DNA of 15,502 nucleotides from Clostridia bacterium. GTDB taxonomy: Bacteria > Bacillota > Clostridia > Oscillospirales > CAG-272. A program made the position numbers and the translations under genes. The notes beneath the pieces were generated by a model. The model saw only the letters and a list, made by a program, of their open reading frames with translations, did not search any database and had not been told where the DNA came from. The stretch's first letter is position 1, and every line of letters begins with the position of its first letter. This document shows, piece after piece, positions 5,945 through 15,102 of this stretch. Where the stretch lies: assembly GCA_017629925.1 (NCBI GenBank), contig JAGBWH010000059.1, positions 1 through 15,502 on the forward strand, given 5' to 3'.

Positions 5945-7237
5945 ATGGATATTCGCTTCATGCATCCTGCTGACCAAATTGTCACAATCATGAATCGCCT
6001 GTATTATTATGGCATGACGACGACCACGGGTGGTAATTTGTCAATTAAGGATTCTGACGGTCATGTATGGATTAGTCCCAGCGGTGTAGATAAGGGCAAT
6101 TTGCGCCGTGATGACATCATTGAGATTTTACCCGATGGCACCATCAAAGGTATTCACAAGCCCTCCGTTGAATATCCGTTCCATTTGCACATTTATCAGG
6201 TGCGCCCAGACCTCCATGCTGTGCTTCATGCCCATCCCCCTGCTCTTGTGGCATTCAGCGTTGTGCGTAAAATCCCTGATACCTCTATCTATCCCGATGC
6301 CCACATTCTGTGCGGAAGCATTGGTATGGCAAAATATGCACTGCCGGGTAGTGAAAAATTAGGTCAGTATATCGCAGATGCCTTCAAAGAAGGCTATCAT
6401 GCGGTCATGCTGGAAAATCATGGCGTGGTGATTGGCGCGGACGATTTGTTTTCCGCCTTTATGAAATTTGAAGCGCTCGACTATTGCGCCCAACTTGAAA
6501 TTAACGCTTGCACCATTGGCACGCCACAAGGTATCCCTTTGGAGAAAATCGAGTATTACCATCAAAAGGTGATGCCACGACCGGATGCTTTTGTGCTAAA
6601 AGAATGTTCAAGCGAGGAAAGGGCATTGCGCAGAGATATGTGCAACCTCATTTCTCGCGCTTATGACAACCGCCTTTTCACGTCTGACCAAGGGACGTTT
6701 TCATGTCGTCTGTCAAATGGGGATTTTGTGATCACTCCTCATGCACAAGACAGAAAATATCTCACCTCCGAAGATTTGGTACATATCAAAAACGGGATGG
6801 CGGAAATGGGCAAATTGCCCTCTCGCGCCTATGCTATTCACGCGGAAATCTATCGTCGCAATCCCGATATTAAAACGATTATCAACGCCCATCCCCCGCA
6901 CATTATGGCATTCGCTGTCACACACAATGATTTTGACGCGCGACTCATTCCCGAAAGCTATATTGCTTTGCGAAAAATCAAACGTTTTTCTATCGAAGAT
7001 TCTCACCTTTATCCCGAGAAAATTGCACAAGCCATCTCACTTCAGTCCCCTGTGGCGATGGTGGAAAATGACTGTGTGATTACAGCAGGCACGTCTCCTC
7101 TCAATGCATTTGACCGTTTGGAAGTGATGGAGTATAGTGCAAAATCTGTGATTGAGGCAATGAGACTAAAGCAAAGCATCGTGCCCATCAGCGAAGGTGA
7201 AGTGGATGAAATCGAAACTGCGTTTCATCTAAAATGA
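5945..7237 (+). CDS. Tandem class II aldolase/adducin-domain protein with a degenerate second domain
   Basis: This 430-aa cytoplasmic protein has two class II aldolase (FucA/AraD) domains, about residues 8-190 and 225-405. Domain 1 keeps the expected catalytic set: Glu76 in SVEYPFH, zinc ligands His95 and His97 in HAHPP, and His159 in ENHG. The TTTTGGNLS (25-33) and SPSGVDKG (44-51) motifs match the sugar-phosphate binding region. Domain 2 has TFSCRLSNGDFVITP and INAHPPH, but the Glu is Ala295, the first His is Asn314 and the third is Asp376; only His316 remains. It is therefore probably structural or regulatory. The likely activity is aldol cleavage or epimerisation of a phosphorylated sugar such as fuculose-1-phosphate or ribulose-5-phosphate, but substrate is unknown. 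Family enzymes are usually about 200-250 aa with one domain. It is the first gene after a strong promoter and is 23 nt upstream of htpG. Confidence 0.85.
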   Translation: MDIRFMHPADQIVTIMNRLYYYGMTTTTGGNLSIKDSDGHVWISPSGVDKGNLRRDDIIEILPDGTIKGIHKPSVEYPFHLHIYQVRPDLHAVLHAHPPALVAFSVVRKIPDTSIYPDAHILCGSIGMAKYALPGSEKLGQYIADAFKEGYHAVMLENHGVVIGADDLFSAFMKFEALDYCAQLEINACTIGTPQGIPLEKIEYYHQKVMPRPDAFVLKECSSEERALRRDMCNLISRAYDNRLFTSDQGTFSCRLSNGDFVITPHAQDRKYLTSEDLVHIKNGMAEMGKLPSRAYAIHAEIYRRNPDIKTIINAHPPHIMAFAVTHNDFDARLIPESYIALRKIKRFSIEDSHLYPEKIAQAISLQSPVAMVENDCVITAGTSPLNAFDRLEVMEYSAKSVIEAMRLKQSIVPISEGEVDEIETAFHLK

Positions 7238-7260
7238 AATAACAATATTGGAGACAAAAC

Positions 7261-9090
7261 ATGAGCAATCAAACCAATAAAACGAGTGGTATTTCTGTTC
7301 AAGCCGAACATATTTTTCCCATTATTAAAAAATGGCTGTATTCCGAAAAGGAAATCTTTTTAAGAGAACTGGTATCCAACGCCTGTGACGCTGTGACAAA
7401 ACTTCGCCGTCTCTCTTCGCTTGGAGAATATGACGGAGAGGGAGAAAAGTATGCGGTAACTGTATCTTTTAGCGCCACTGCCAAAACCATTACCATCACC
7501 GACAATGGCATTGGTATGACCGCAGAAGAAGTGGATAAGTATATTTGTAGCATGGCGCTGTCCGGTGCGCTGGACTTCATTGAAAAATATGAGGGTAGCA
7601 AAAATGACCAAGCCGGTATTATTGGTCATTTCGGTCTTGGCTTTTATTCCGCATTCATGGTAGCAGATACCGTTGATGTTCACACTCGCTCCTATACAGG
7701 CGCACCCGCTGTTGATTGGACTTGCACAGAAGCAGGTCAATATGAAATGGGAGAGGGGCAAAAAGAGGAGCACGGCACCGAGGTCATACTTCATCTTAAC
7801 CAAGATAACGAGGAATATTTGAGCGAATTTAAGCTCCGTGAAATTTTGGAACGCTATTGTACCTTCATGCCTACCGAGATCTATCTCGTAGACGAAGACA
7901 AAGAGGAAGAGGAGAGGGAAGGAGAGGGAACACCCGCACCCATCAATGACCCCCACCCTCTTTGGCAAAAAAATGCATCGGATTGCACCGAAGCAGAGTA
8001 TACTGCATTTTACCAAAAAGTGTTTTCAGACTTTAGAGAGCCTTTGTTTAGTCTTCATTTGAATGCAGATTATCCTCTCAATTTTAAGGGTATTCTCTAT
8101 TTTCCGAAAATTAGAGAAGGGTATGAAAGCCCCGAAGGCATCATTAAGCTTTACTATAACCAAGTTTTTGTTGCCGATAATATCAAAGAAGTGATCCCCG
8201 AATACCTATTGATGCTACGCGGGGTATTGGATTGTCCGGAACTTCCTCTCAACGTGTCTCGTAGTTATCTGCAAAATAATGTCTATGTGGCGAAGGTATC
8301 CGCCTATATCGCCAAAAAAGTGGCAGACAAGCTCGTGTCTCTTTGCAATGTGGAAAGAGAGCGCTTTGAGACATTATATCCCGATTTGAAGACATTTATC
8401 TCCTACGCTTGCATTTGCGACCGCAAATTCTATGATAGAGTTTCATCTGCTTTGCTTTTCAAAAATGATGCCGGGCAAATGATCTCCATAGACGATTATC
8501 TAAAAGACAAAGACGACAAAACTATCTACTATGCCACCGACGAACAACAGCAATCTTCCTATATTCGTATGTTCCAAGAAAAAGGCATCTCCGTTTTGCT
8601 CTTTGACCATATTTTGGACACGAGATTGGCGGAAAGCATTGAACGCTATCGCGAAGAAGATGGTATTAAATTTTTGCGCATTGATGCGAGCACAGATGCC
8701 ATCAAAGGAGAGGGTGTGGCAGAAGCTGATACCGCAAAACAGATCTTTGAAGGCTTTTCATCTGAAAGTTTGAGACTAACTGTGGAGGCACAGCCCCTGG
8801 CGGATGCCCAAACACCCGCTATACTCACCATATCGGAAGACTCAAGAAGAATGCAGGATATGATGAGAATGTATGCCCCCGATTCTCCCGAAATGCCCCT
8901 TGAGGCAACCTTGGTGCTCAATACAAATAATGATTTGATTTTGAAGTTAAACGACGGAACATTTGGCGAATTAGCCCCCCGTGTGGCACAGCAAATCTTT
9001 TCTTTGGCATTGCTCTCTTCCAAAAAATTAAATGCCACCGAGATGCAAACACTTCTGCAAAATAGTTATGCTTTGCTGGGTGAATTATAA
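7261..9090 (+). CDS. htpG: HtpG, bacterial Hsp90 chaperone
   Basis: HtpG is a dimeric cytoplasmic ATP-dependent chaperone. At 609 aa it is slightly shorter than many homologues. The N-terminal GHKL ATPase domain shows FLRELVSNACDA (33-44, with catalytic Glu36 and Mg-binding Asn40), DNGIGM (81-86), and the ATP lid IGHFGLGFYSAFMV (121-134). A charged linker with Asp/Glu runs (about 211-225) separates it from the middle domain, which has Trp-Gln-Lys and LPLNVSRSYLQ (328-338) containing the conserved Arg334 that contacts ATP. The C-terminal dimerisation domain follows from about residue 490. A GGAG site is 7 nt before the ATG. The stop codon TAA shares its last base with the ATG of the next gene (TAATG), so the downstream gene is translationally coupled. 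No CIRCE-like operator is visible upstream; it appears to be transcribed from the aldolase promoter. Confidence 0.95.
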   Translation: MSNQTNKTSGISVQAEHIFPIIKKWLYSEKEIFLRELVSNACDAVTKLRRLSSLGEYDGEGEKYAVTVSFSATAKTITITDNGIGMTAEEVDKYICSMALSGALDFIEKYEGSKNDQAGIIGHFGLGFYSAFMVADTVDVHTRSYTGAPAVDWTCTEAGQYEMGEGQKEEHGTEVILHLNQDNEEYLSEFKLREILERYCTFMPTEIYLVDEDKEEEEREGEGTPAPINDPHPLWQKNASDCTEAEYTAFYQKVFSDFREPLFSLHLNADYPLNFKGILYFPKIREGYESPEGIIKLYYNQVFVADNIKEVIPEYLLMLRGVLDCPELPLNVSRSYLQNNVYVAKVSAYIAKKVADKLVSLCNVERERFETLYPDLKTFISYACICDRKFYDRVSSALLFKNDAGQMISIDDYLKDKDDKTIYYATDEQQQSSYIRMFQEKGISVLLFDHILDTRLAESIERYREEDGIKFLRIDASTDAIKGEGVAEADTAKQIFEGFSSESLRLTVEAQPLADAQTPAILTISEDSRRMQDMMRMYAPDSPEMPLEATLVLNTNNDLILKLNDGTFGELAPRVAQQIFSLALLSSKKLNATEMQTLLQNSYALLGEL

Positions 9091-9983
9091 TGGCGCTACC
9101 ACATAAAGCAAAAGTGGGGGTTGCCATAGATAATCTTTTGCAAAGCGAGAAAGACTATGGTCGCCTTTTCACCATTCGCCAATCTCATCTGCGCGATGCA
9201 GCCCGTATTGCATTTGATGCGCTCATGCAAGACATCAGCGAACACCGCCCCTTTTCATCTGCGATGGCTGCCTTGGCAGAAAAATGCCAGGAAGAGACAT
9301 CATCCGGCAAACTGAAAATTGATGTTGCTCGTGGGGAAGCTGATGCGCTTTACTTTTCGTATTATTTAGCGTGCATGATAGAGCAAAGCCTCCCCACAGC
9401 ACTCTTATCATTGCTTCCTCCATTTTTGGCAGGGGAAAACATTGCATTTGTTTATCACCAAAACACGAGTTTAGCATTTTCGTCTCTCAAAGAGCAAAAT
9501 GCGCACAGAAAAGCCATTTATGTGAGCGATTTGAGAGAAGCATTGCAAAGTTTGCAAGAGCAAAAAGCAGAGTATTGCCTCTTACCATTTTGGCAGGTGA
9601 GTGGCGAGCCTTATGTGAAGATTTGGCAAATGGTACGCCAATCAAATGCATATATCGCAGGTTATGTCAGGGCAGAAGAGACAATTTATGCATTGATTGG
9701 AAAAACGATTTTACCGCTTTCTTTTCAAAATCCTGTGGTCATGTCGTTTGATGTGACAGTGGACGATGCCCATTTCTCCCTCGATTGTGCAAAGCAACTG
9801 GGTGGGGAATGCTATGGTATTTTTTCCTATCGTGAAGGAAATCGGATGGGGCATTTTGCTCATTTCATGCTTCCTGATAAGGAGAGTTGCCTTTCGTATC
9901 TTCTCTATGTTCGGCTATTTCATCCCCACATCAAATGTATGGGCTGTGCCGAAGAGACGTCATATAATTTTGATGATATTTAA
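9090..9983 (+). CDS. Unrecognised protein coupled to htpG; faint prephenate-dehydratase-like pattern
   Basis: This 297-aa protein is not one that I recognise. No signal peptide or clear membrane helix is seen. The N-terminal ~110 residues look helical. Residues 117-170 contain an alternating pattern (AFVYHQNTSLAFSSL, then VSDLREALQSLQEQKAEYCLLPFW) recalling the prephenate dehydratase fold, in which a Ser/Thr-rich first loop is followed by a helix and a strand ending in PxENS. Here that last motif is PFWQ, so catalysis of that type is doubtful. The region after about 215 could be an ACT-like domain. A CxxC pair (283-286) near the C-terminus might bind metal. Its ATG overlaps the htpG stop by one base (TAATG). 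Low or no visible identity to a named family makes functional naming unsafe; the gene itself is well supported by coupling and an uninterrupted frame. Confidence 0.75.
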   Translation: MALPHKAKVGVAIDNLLQSEKDYGRLFTIRQSHLRDAARIAFDALMQDISEHRPFSSAMAALAEKCQEETSSGKLKIDVARGEADALYFSYYLACMIEQSLPTALLSLLPPFLAGENIAFVYHQNTSLAFSSLKEQNAHRKAIYVSDLREALQSLQEQKAEYCLLPFWQVSGEPYVKIWQMVRQSNAYIAGYVRAEETIYALIGKTILPLSFQNPVVMSFDVTVDDAHFSLDCAKQLGGECYGIFSYREGNRMGHFAHFMLPDKESCLSYLLYVRLFHPHIKCMGCAEETSYNFDDI

Positions 9984-10008
9984 TTTTCTGACTAAGAGGT
10001 ATAAAAAC

Positions 10009-10266
10009 ATGGAAAAAACATTGACCTACCAAACAAAAGGCACTTGTGCCAGAGCGATTGAACTCGTCCTTGATGACGGTATCATTGTGAGCGCTCGCTT
10101 CGTGGGCGGATGCTCTGGCAACACCCAAGGCGTTGCAGCCCTGGTGAAAGGAATGGAAATTAAAGAAGCCATTTCTCGTCTCAAAGGGATTCGTTGCGGT
10201 ATGAAACCCACGTCTTGCCCCGACCAACTGGCATTGGCGCTTGAGCAATTTCAAAACGAGCAATAA
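10009..10266 (+). CDS. Small TSCPD-domain protein (TIGR03905-like)
   Basis: This 85-aa cytoplasmic protein has the short domain named after its TSCPDQLA motif (68-75). The domain is also found near the C-terminus of B12-dependent ribonucleotide reductases, and stand-alone copies are common in anaerobic Bacillota with unknown function. Four cysteines (13, 35, 63, 70) in GTCARA, GGCSGN, IRCGMK and TSCPD could bind a metal or cluster. The pattern GGCSGNTQGVAALVKG (33-48) is typical of the family. AGAGGT (9995-10000) lies 8 nt before ATG 10009-10011, which fixes the start; the frame is open upstream from 9766 but that part is inside the preceding gene. Gaps of 25 nt before and 36 nt after fit an operon. 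Confidence 0.88.
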   Translation: MEKTLTYQTKGTCARAIELVLDDGIIVSARFVGGCSGNTQGVAALVKGMEIKEAISRLKGIRCGMKPTSCPDQLALALEQFQNEQ

Positions 10267-10302
10267 ACCTTAAAATACGATTGATTACATAGGAGGTGCT
10301 GT

Positions 10303-12036
10303 ATGCATTACGAAACAGAGTGCCAACGTTGGCTTTCTTCTACCGTTTTAAGTGAGGATGAGAAAAAAAGAGTGTCTGAAATCATGGAGACACCTGATAC
10401 CGCAGCACTTTATTTTAGTGCACCTATGAGTTTTGGTACGGCAGGTCTTCGTTCTACGATGGATATGGGACCTGGCTGTATGAATAATTACGCGGTGGCT
10501 CATATCACCGAAGCCATTTCTCGGCTGATTGAAAAAGAGGGACAGCAGGCAAAAAAACGTGGTGTGGCTATCGCATATGACAGCCGTCATCATTCCAAAG
10601 ATTTTGCCATTGTATCTGCAGAGGTGCTGGCGGCACACGGTATTTCGGCGTATCTATTTGACGATATACGCCCCACTCCTGAACTTTCTTTTGCCATTCG
10701 TCAACTCAACTGCATTGCAGGCATTAACATCACCGCCTCCCACAACCCCAAGCAATACAACGGATACAAAGCATATTGGGAAGACGGCGCACAAATTTCG
10801 CCTCTTCAAGCCAGCGTAATCGCAGATATGGCGGCTGAAATTGACATTTTGAATGGTGCAAAACGCACCACGCTCGATCAAGCTATAGCAGATGGTGTGG
10901 TGACCATGCTGGGCGAAGACTTTGACGAACTTTATCTTTTAGCCGTAGAAAAAACCAGCATCAATAGAGACTGTGTCAAAGCTGTGGCTGATCGCCTCAG
11001 TATTGTCTATACGCCTCTCCATGGCGCAGGCAGAAAGCTTGTGCCTGCTATCATGAAGAGAATGGGACTAAAACACATCTATTTGGTTGAAGAGCAAATG
11101 CAACCTGATGGTGATTTTCCCACCGTCAAAAAACCCAATCCTGAATATTCTGATGTATTTAGCGGCGGCATTGAGATTGCCAATCGCGTGGGAAGTGACC
11201 TTGTGATTGCAACTGACCCCGATGCAGATAGAGTGGGGGTGATGTGCCGTGGTAAAGATGGTCAATTCTTTACGGTGAGCGGCAACCAGATGGGCGCTTT
11301 GCTACTTGACTATGTGATTTGCGCCGCCAAAGAAAGCGGTCATCTCACAAAAGACGATTATGCGGTGAAAAGTATTGTCTCCACAGACTTGGCAAATCGC
11401 ATTTGTGAGGTGCATGGCGTGCGCCTGTATGACGTGCCTCCCTGCTTTAAGTACATCGGCGAAGTGATCAAAGGCTACGAAATAGAAGGGAAACCCGGTC
11501 GCTTCCTCTTGGGATTTGAGGAAAGCTATGGATATCTCTTTGGCTCGTATGCAAGAGATAAAGATGCCGTAGGTGCGGCAATGATGATTTGCGAAATGAC
11601 GGCTTGGTATGCTGCAAAGGGGATGAACCTCGGTGATGCACTTGTGCAGTTGTATCAAACCTATGGATACTATAAAGAAGGCATGCTCGATGTCTATATG
11701 GAAGGCCTTGACGGTATTAAAAAGAGAAAACGCGTGATGGATACCCTTCGTGCCAGCATTCCCGTCTCAATCGGTGGCGTGAAAGTTGCAGAATTTGCTG
11801 ATTTTAGCACGGGTATTGCCTATGATATGAGCACAAACACTCAAAAACCTTCTGTTCTAAAAGACTTGGATGTGCTTTTCTACACCCTTGAAAATGGGGA
11901 TAAAGTGATTGTCCGTCCATCCGGTACAGAACCGAAAATTAAAATGTATTTCTTGTGTCATGGTGACTGCGAGGAAGCATTAGAGCAAAAAATCCAAGCG
12001 TATACAGAAACGGCACAGGCTTTTTGTGCTGACTAA
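10303..12036 (+). CDS. pgcA: Alpha-D-phosphohexomutase (phosphoglucomutase, PgcA-like)
   Basis: It interconverts glucose-1-phosphate and glucose-6-phosphate (or the mannose equivalents) through a phosphoserine, linking glycolysis to cell-envelope sugar nucleotides. At 577 aa it matches the long PgcA/phospho-sugar mutase branch of Bacillota. All four domain signatures are present: the phosphoserine loop TASHNPKQYNGYK (144-156, Ser146), the metal loop DPDADRVGV (305-313), the sugar-recognition loop GFEESYGYL (404-412) and the phosphate-binding RPSGTEPKIK (538-547). FGTAGLRSTMD at 44-54 is also typical of this branch. An excellent AGGAGGTG site lies 4 nt before ATG 10303-10305. Specificity for glucose versus mannose cannot be read with certainty. 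Nothing appears truncated. Confidence 0.94.
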   Translation: MHYETECQRWLSSTVLSEDEKKRVSEIMETPDTAALYFSAPMSFGTAGLRSTMDMGPGCMNNYAVAHITEAISRLIEKEGQQAKKRGVAIAYDSRHHSKDFAIVSAEVLAAHGISAYLFDDIRPTPELSFAIRQLNCIAGINITASHNPKQYNGYKAYWEDGAQISPLQASVIADMAAEIDILNGAKRTTLDQAIADGVVTMLGEDFDELYLLAVEKTSINRDCVKAVADRLSIVYTPLHGAGRKLVPAIMKRMGLKHIYLVEEQMQPDGDFPTVKKPNPEYSDVFSGGIEIANRVGSDLVIATDPDADRVGVMCRGKDGQFFTVSGNQMGALLLDYVICAAKESGHLTKDDYAVKSIVSTDLANRICEVHGVRLYDVPPCFKYIGEVIKGYEIEGKPGRFLLGFEESYGYLFGSYARDKDAVGAAMMICEMTAWYAAKGMNLGDALVQLYQTYGYYKEGMLDVYMEGLDGIKKRKRVMDTLRASIPVSIGGVKVAEFADFSTGIAYDMSTNTQKPSVLKDLDVLFYTLENGDKVIVRPSGTEPKIKMYFLCHGDCEEALEQKIQAYTETAQAFCAD

Positions 12037-12075
12037 TTTATCACTCTAACATATAGAATCAGAGGAATAACAAAA

Positions 12076-13890
12076 GTGACCGACAAGCAAAAACACACAA
12101 GGAATTTTTCCATTATTGCTCATATTGACCACGGAAAATCCACCTTGGCAGACCGTATCCTTGAACATACCAGCACAGTTGCGCGCAGAGATATGGAAGA
12201 GCAACTCCTCGACGATATGGACCTCGAAAGGGAAAGAGGCATTACCATCAAAGCCAGAGCTGTTCATTTGCGCTATCGTGCGAAAAATGGAGAGGACTAT
12301 GACTTTAACCTCATCGACACCCCTGGCCATGTTGACTTTGGATACGAGGTCTCTCGTTCTCTCAAAGCCTGCGAAGGGGCATTGCTGGTGGTAGACGCCA
12401 CACAAGGTGTGGAAGCGCAAACCTTGGCAAATGCTTATCTTGCCATTGACAATGACCTTGAGATCATTCCTGTCATCAATAAGATTGATCTCCCCTCTGC
12501 GGACGTGGAAAAAGTCAGAGGCGAAATCGAGGACATCATTGGTGTACCGGCAGAAAATTGTCCCGCAGTTTCTGCCAAAGCAGGACTTAATATTGAGGAT
12601 GTACTCGAGGCAATTGTGACGGATATACCAGCACCAGACGGCGATGAAAATGCGCCACTCAAATGTTTGATATTCGACTCCAGATATGATAGTTACCTTG
12701 GTGTTGTGGTTTATGTTCGCGTTTTCGATGGAAAAGTCAAGGCAGGAGACCGTATTATGCTCATGAGCAACGGCAAATGCTTTGATGTGGTGTCGGTTGG
12801 AACTTTGATGCCTTTTGGCATGAAAGAAGCAGATGAACTCTCTGCTGGTGATGTCGGCTATATTACCGCCTCTATTAAAACCGTAGGGGATACAGCCGTA
12901 GGCGATACGATCACCACAGAGCTTGACGGCGCGAAAACACCATTGCCCGGCTTCCGCCATGCACAGCCAATGGTCTATGCCGGTATCTATCCTGCAGACG
13001 GCGCACGCTATGGTGATTTGCGAGATGCACTTGAAAAATTGCAGTTAAATGACGCCGCACTCACCTTTGAGCCGGAAACCTCTATTGCACTTGGTTTTGG
13101 TTTCCGCTGCGGATTTTTGGGACTTTTGCACATGGAAATCATTGAAGAGCGTCTCGAAAGAGAATTCAATCTTGATTTGATTACCACCGCTCCCAGCGTT
13201 ATTTACAAAGTCGTCATGCGCGGTGGAGAAGTGAGAATGGTCGATAACCCCTCCTCCTATCCTTCGCCTGACGAAATCGAAACCGCCATGGAGCCTATGG
13301 TGAAAGCCAACATCATCACCCCCTCCGCCTATATCGGGGGACTCATGGATTTGTGCCAAGACCGACGTGGCGAGTTTATTGATATGAAATATATCGATGC
13401 TGATCGTGTGGAACTACACTATGTTTTGCCCTTAAATGAGATTATCTACGACTTTTTTGATGCTCTTAAAAGCAGAAGCAAAGGCTATGCTTCACTTGAC
13501 TATGAATTTTTAGAATACCGCGCAAGTAAATTGGTAAAATTGGACTTTTTGCTTAACGGCGAACAAGTCGATGCGCTGTCCTTTATCGTTCATGAAGAAA
13601 AGGCATATCCAAGAGCAAGAAAAATTGCTGTTAAACTCAAAGATAACATTCCAAGACAGCTATTTGAAATTCCCATTCAAGCAGCCGTTGGTTCAAAGAT
13701 TATTGCCAGAGAAACCGTGAAAGCCATGCGCAAAGACGTTTTGGCGAAATGCTATGGCGGTGATATTACCAGAAAGAAAAAACTGCTTGAAAAACAAAAA
13801 GAAGGCAAAAAGAAGATGCGCAAACTCGGTAGCGTAGAGGTAAGCCCTGAAGCCTTCATGGCGGTGCTGAAACTTGATGATGAAGAGTGA
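12076..13890 (+). CDS. lepA: Elongation factor 4 (LepA), back-translocating GTPase
   Basis: EF4 is a ribosome-associated translational GTPase related to EF-G that acts on stalled or mis-translocated ribosomes and during initiation complex assembly. At 604 aa it has the normal family length. The GTPase motifs are intact: AHIDHGKST (15-23), RGITIKA (54-60), DTPGHVDF (81-88, His85 catalytic), NKID (135-138) and SAK (166-168). The [12 protein letters not shown] stretch belongs to the EF-G-like domain III/V region. The LepA-specific C-terminal domain ends in the usual lysine-rich [13 protein letters not shown], which contacts the peptidyl transferase centre. The start is GTG 12076-12078 with AGAGG about 10 nt upstream, a modest site. 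Its last 14 bases overlap the start of hemW, a common lepA-hemW arrangement in Bacillota. Confidence 0.96.
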   Translation: MTDKQKHTRNFSIIAHIDHGKSTLADRILEHTSTVARRDMEEQLLDDMDLERERGITIKARAVHLRYRAKNGEDYDFNLIDTPGHVDFGYEVSRSLKACEGALLVVDATQGVEAQTLANAYLAIDNDLEIIPVINKIDLPSADVEKVRGEIEDIIGVPAENCPAVSAKAGLNIEDVLEAIVTDIPAPDGDENAPLKCLIFDSRYDSYLGVVVYVRVFDGKVKAGDRIMLMSNGKCFDVVSVGTLMPFGMKEADELSAGDVGYITASIKTVGDTAVGDTITTELDGAKTPLPGFRHAQPMVYAGIYPADGARYGDLRDALEKLQLNDAALTFEPETSIALGFGFRCGFLGLLHMEIIEERLEREFNLDLITTAPSVIYKVVMRGGEVRMVDNPSSYPSPDEIETAMEPMVKANIITPSAYIGGLMDLCQDRRGEFIDMKYIDADRVELHYVLPLNEIIYDFFDALKSRSKGYASLDYEFLEYRASKLVKLDFLLNGEQVDALSFIVHEEKAYPRARKIAVKLKDNIPRQLFEIPIQAAVGSKIIARETVKAMRKDVLAKCYGGDITRKKKLLEKQKEGKKKMRKLGSVEVSPEAFMAVLKLDDEE

Positions 13891-15004
13891 ACACACAGGC
13901 CTTTACGTGCATATCCCCTTTTGCCTAAAGAAATGCCATTATTGCGATTTCTATTCTAAGGTCACCACAGACACCGAAATGGACGCTTATGTTGACGCCT
14001 TGTGCTGTGAGATTGTCAGTTATCGAAGAGAACCGAAAATCACACTTGATACCGTCTTTTTTGGCGGTGGCACGCCTACTTTGCTTGGCGAAAAACGACT
14101 TTTGACCATCCTTTATGCCGTGATTGACACATTTTCTGTCCTTCAAAACGCTGAAATCAGCATTGAAATGAACCCCGCAACTGCAGACGAAACCATGCTA
14201 TCTCATTTAAGGGAAGCGGGATGGAATCGGGTGAGCGTGGGGGTGCAGTCTATGGTGGACATTGAACTAAAAGCCCTTGGGCGTGTTCACACGGCAGAAG
14301 ATGCGCGGCGGTCGCTTGATGCTATTATAAGTGCGGGATTTGCGAATTATAGTGTGGATCTCATGTATGCCATCCCACATCAAACACTTGACAGTTTTCG
14401 GTATACGGTAGAGCAGATAATGGCATATCAGCCACCCCATATTTCTCTGTATAGTTTGATTGTGGAAGAGGGTACGCCTTTTTGGGAACAAAAAGACCGG
14501 CTTAACCTTCCCGACGAAAACCGTGAGCTGGATATGTATCATCTGGCAACGGACTACCTCTCTTCTTTGGGCTACCAGCATTACGAAATATCTAACTATG
14601 CGAGGTCGGGCTATCATTCAAGACATAACTTCCGCTATTGGACGCTTTCGCCTTATATCGGTGTAGGCCCTGCCGCACATTCATTTTTTGAAGGGAAAAG
14701 ATATGAAAATGTGGCGAGCATCGAAGCCTATCTTGCCTCGCCTTTATCAGCTCGGCAAATTGAAGAAATTCCAAATATGGCAGATTTGGCAGAAGAATAT
14801 GTTATGCTGGGGCTAAGAACGAGTGAAGGCATATCTCTTGCCACTTATGAGCAACATGCAGGCCATCCTTTACTAAAAGGGAAAGAAGAATGGCTCAAAC
14901 AATGCCAAAGGGAAGGGTATGTTGAATTAGAAGGCGACCGCCTGCGCTTTACGGAAAAAGGTTTTTATCTAAGTTTAGGTATGCTGGCGGAGTTATTGTC
15001 ATAA
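13877..15004 (+). CDS. hemW: HemW, radical SAM heme chaperone (formerly HemN-like)
   Basis: HemW is a radical SAM protein that binds heme and is proposed to deliver it to target proteins; it is distinct from true coproporphyrinogen dehydrogenase. The 375-aa protein has the family start GLYVHIPFC and the cluster motif CxxxCxxC at Cys16, Cys20 and Cys23, followed by DFYS. The SAM-binding GGGTPTLL follows (about 57-64), and later [21 protein letters not shown] and NFRYW are typical HemW features. The fourth cysteine of HemN-type enzymes (CxxxCxxCxC) is replaced by Phe, which favours HemW. ATG 13877-13879 is chosen; ATG 13880 and TTG 13874 are nearby alternatives. The start lies inside lepA (14-nt overlap), which explains the lack of a strong independent ribosome site. 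No hrcA follows, unlike many Bacillota. Confidence 0.92.
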   Translation: MMKSEHTGLYVHIPFCLKKCHYCDFYSKVTTDTEMDAYVDALCCEIVSYRREPKITLDTVFFGGGTPTLLGEKRLLTILYAVIDTFSVLQNAEISIEMNPATADETMLSHLREAGWNRVSVGVQSMVDIELKALGRVHTAEDARRSLDAIISAGFANYSVDLMYAIPHQTLDSFRYTVEQIMAYQPPHISLYSLIVEEGTPFWEQKDRLNLPDENRELDMYHLATDYLSSLGYQHYEISNYARSGYHSRHNFRYWTLSPYIGVGPAAHSFFEGKRYENVASIEAYLASPLSARQIEEIPNMADLAEEYVMLGLRTSEGISLATYEQHAGHPLLKGKEEWLKQCQREGYVELEGDRLRFTEKGFYLSLGMLAELLS

Positions 15005-15042
15005 ATTACTAATGTGTTCCCTCAAATTTTTTTCACATACTA

Positions 15043-15071
15043 TTGACACAAACATTTTGCTTTGGTATAAT
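15043..15071 (+). promoter_or_regulatory. Consensus sigma-A promoter of the DUF1292 gene
   Basis: TTGACA (15043-15048), 17 nt, TATAAT (15066-15071) match both hexamers exactly, with TG at 15063-15064 making an extended -10. The start should be near 15078, giving a leader of about 25 nt. It shows that this gene is not dependent on the hemW transcript. No clear hairpin terminator was found between 15005 and 15042. Confidence 0.9.
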
Positions 15072-15102
15072 AAAATCGTAAAGAACAACAAGGAGAAAAA
15101 GA

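Noticed and set aside
9766..10008. Upstream extension of the TSCPD gene
   Set aside because: It overlaps the preceding gene in another frame, and AGAGGT before ATG 10009 gives an 85-aa protein of family length.
12024..12057. Possible promoter before lepA (TTGTGC and TATAGA)
   Set aside because: The spacer is 22 nt, too long for sigma-A, and the hexamers are poor; lepA is more easily explained by read-through.
12046..12960. Minus-strand open frame of 304 codons
   Set aside because: It lies fully antisense to lepA, whose GTPase motifs are intact; the composition (many Cys, His, Ile) is typical of a shadow frame.
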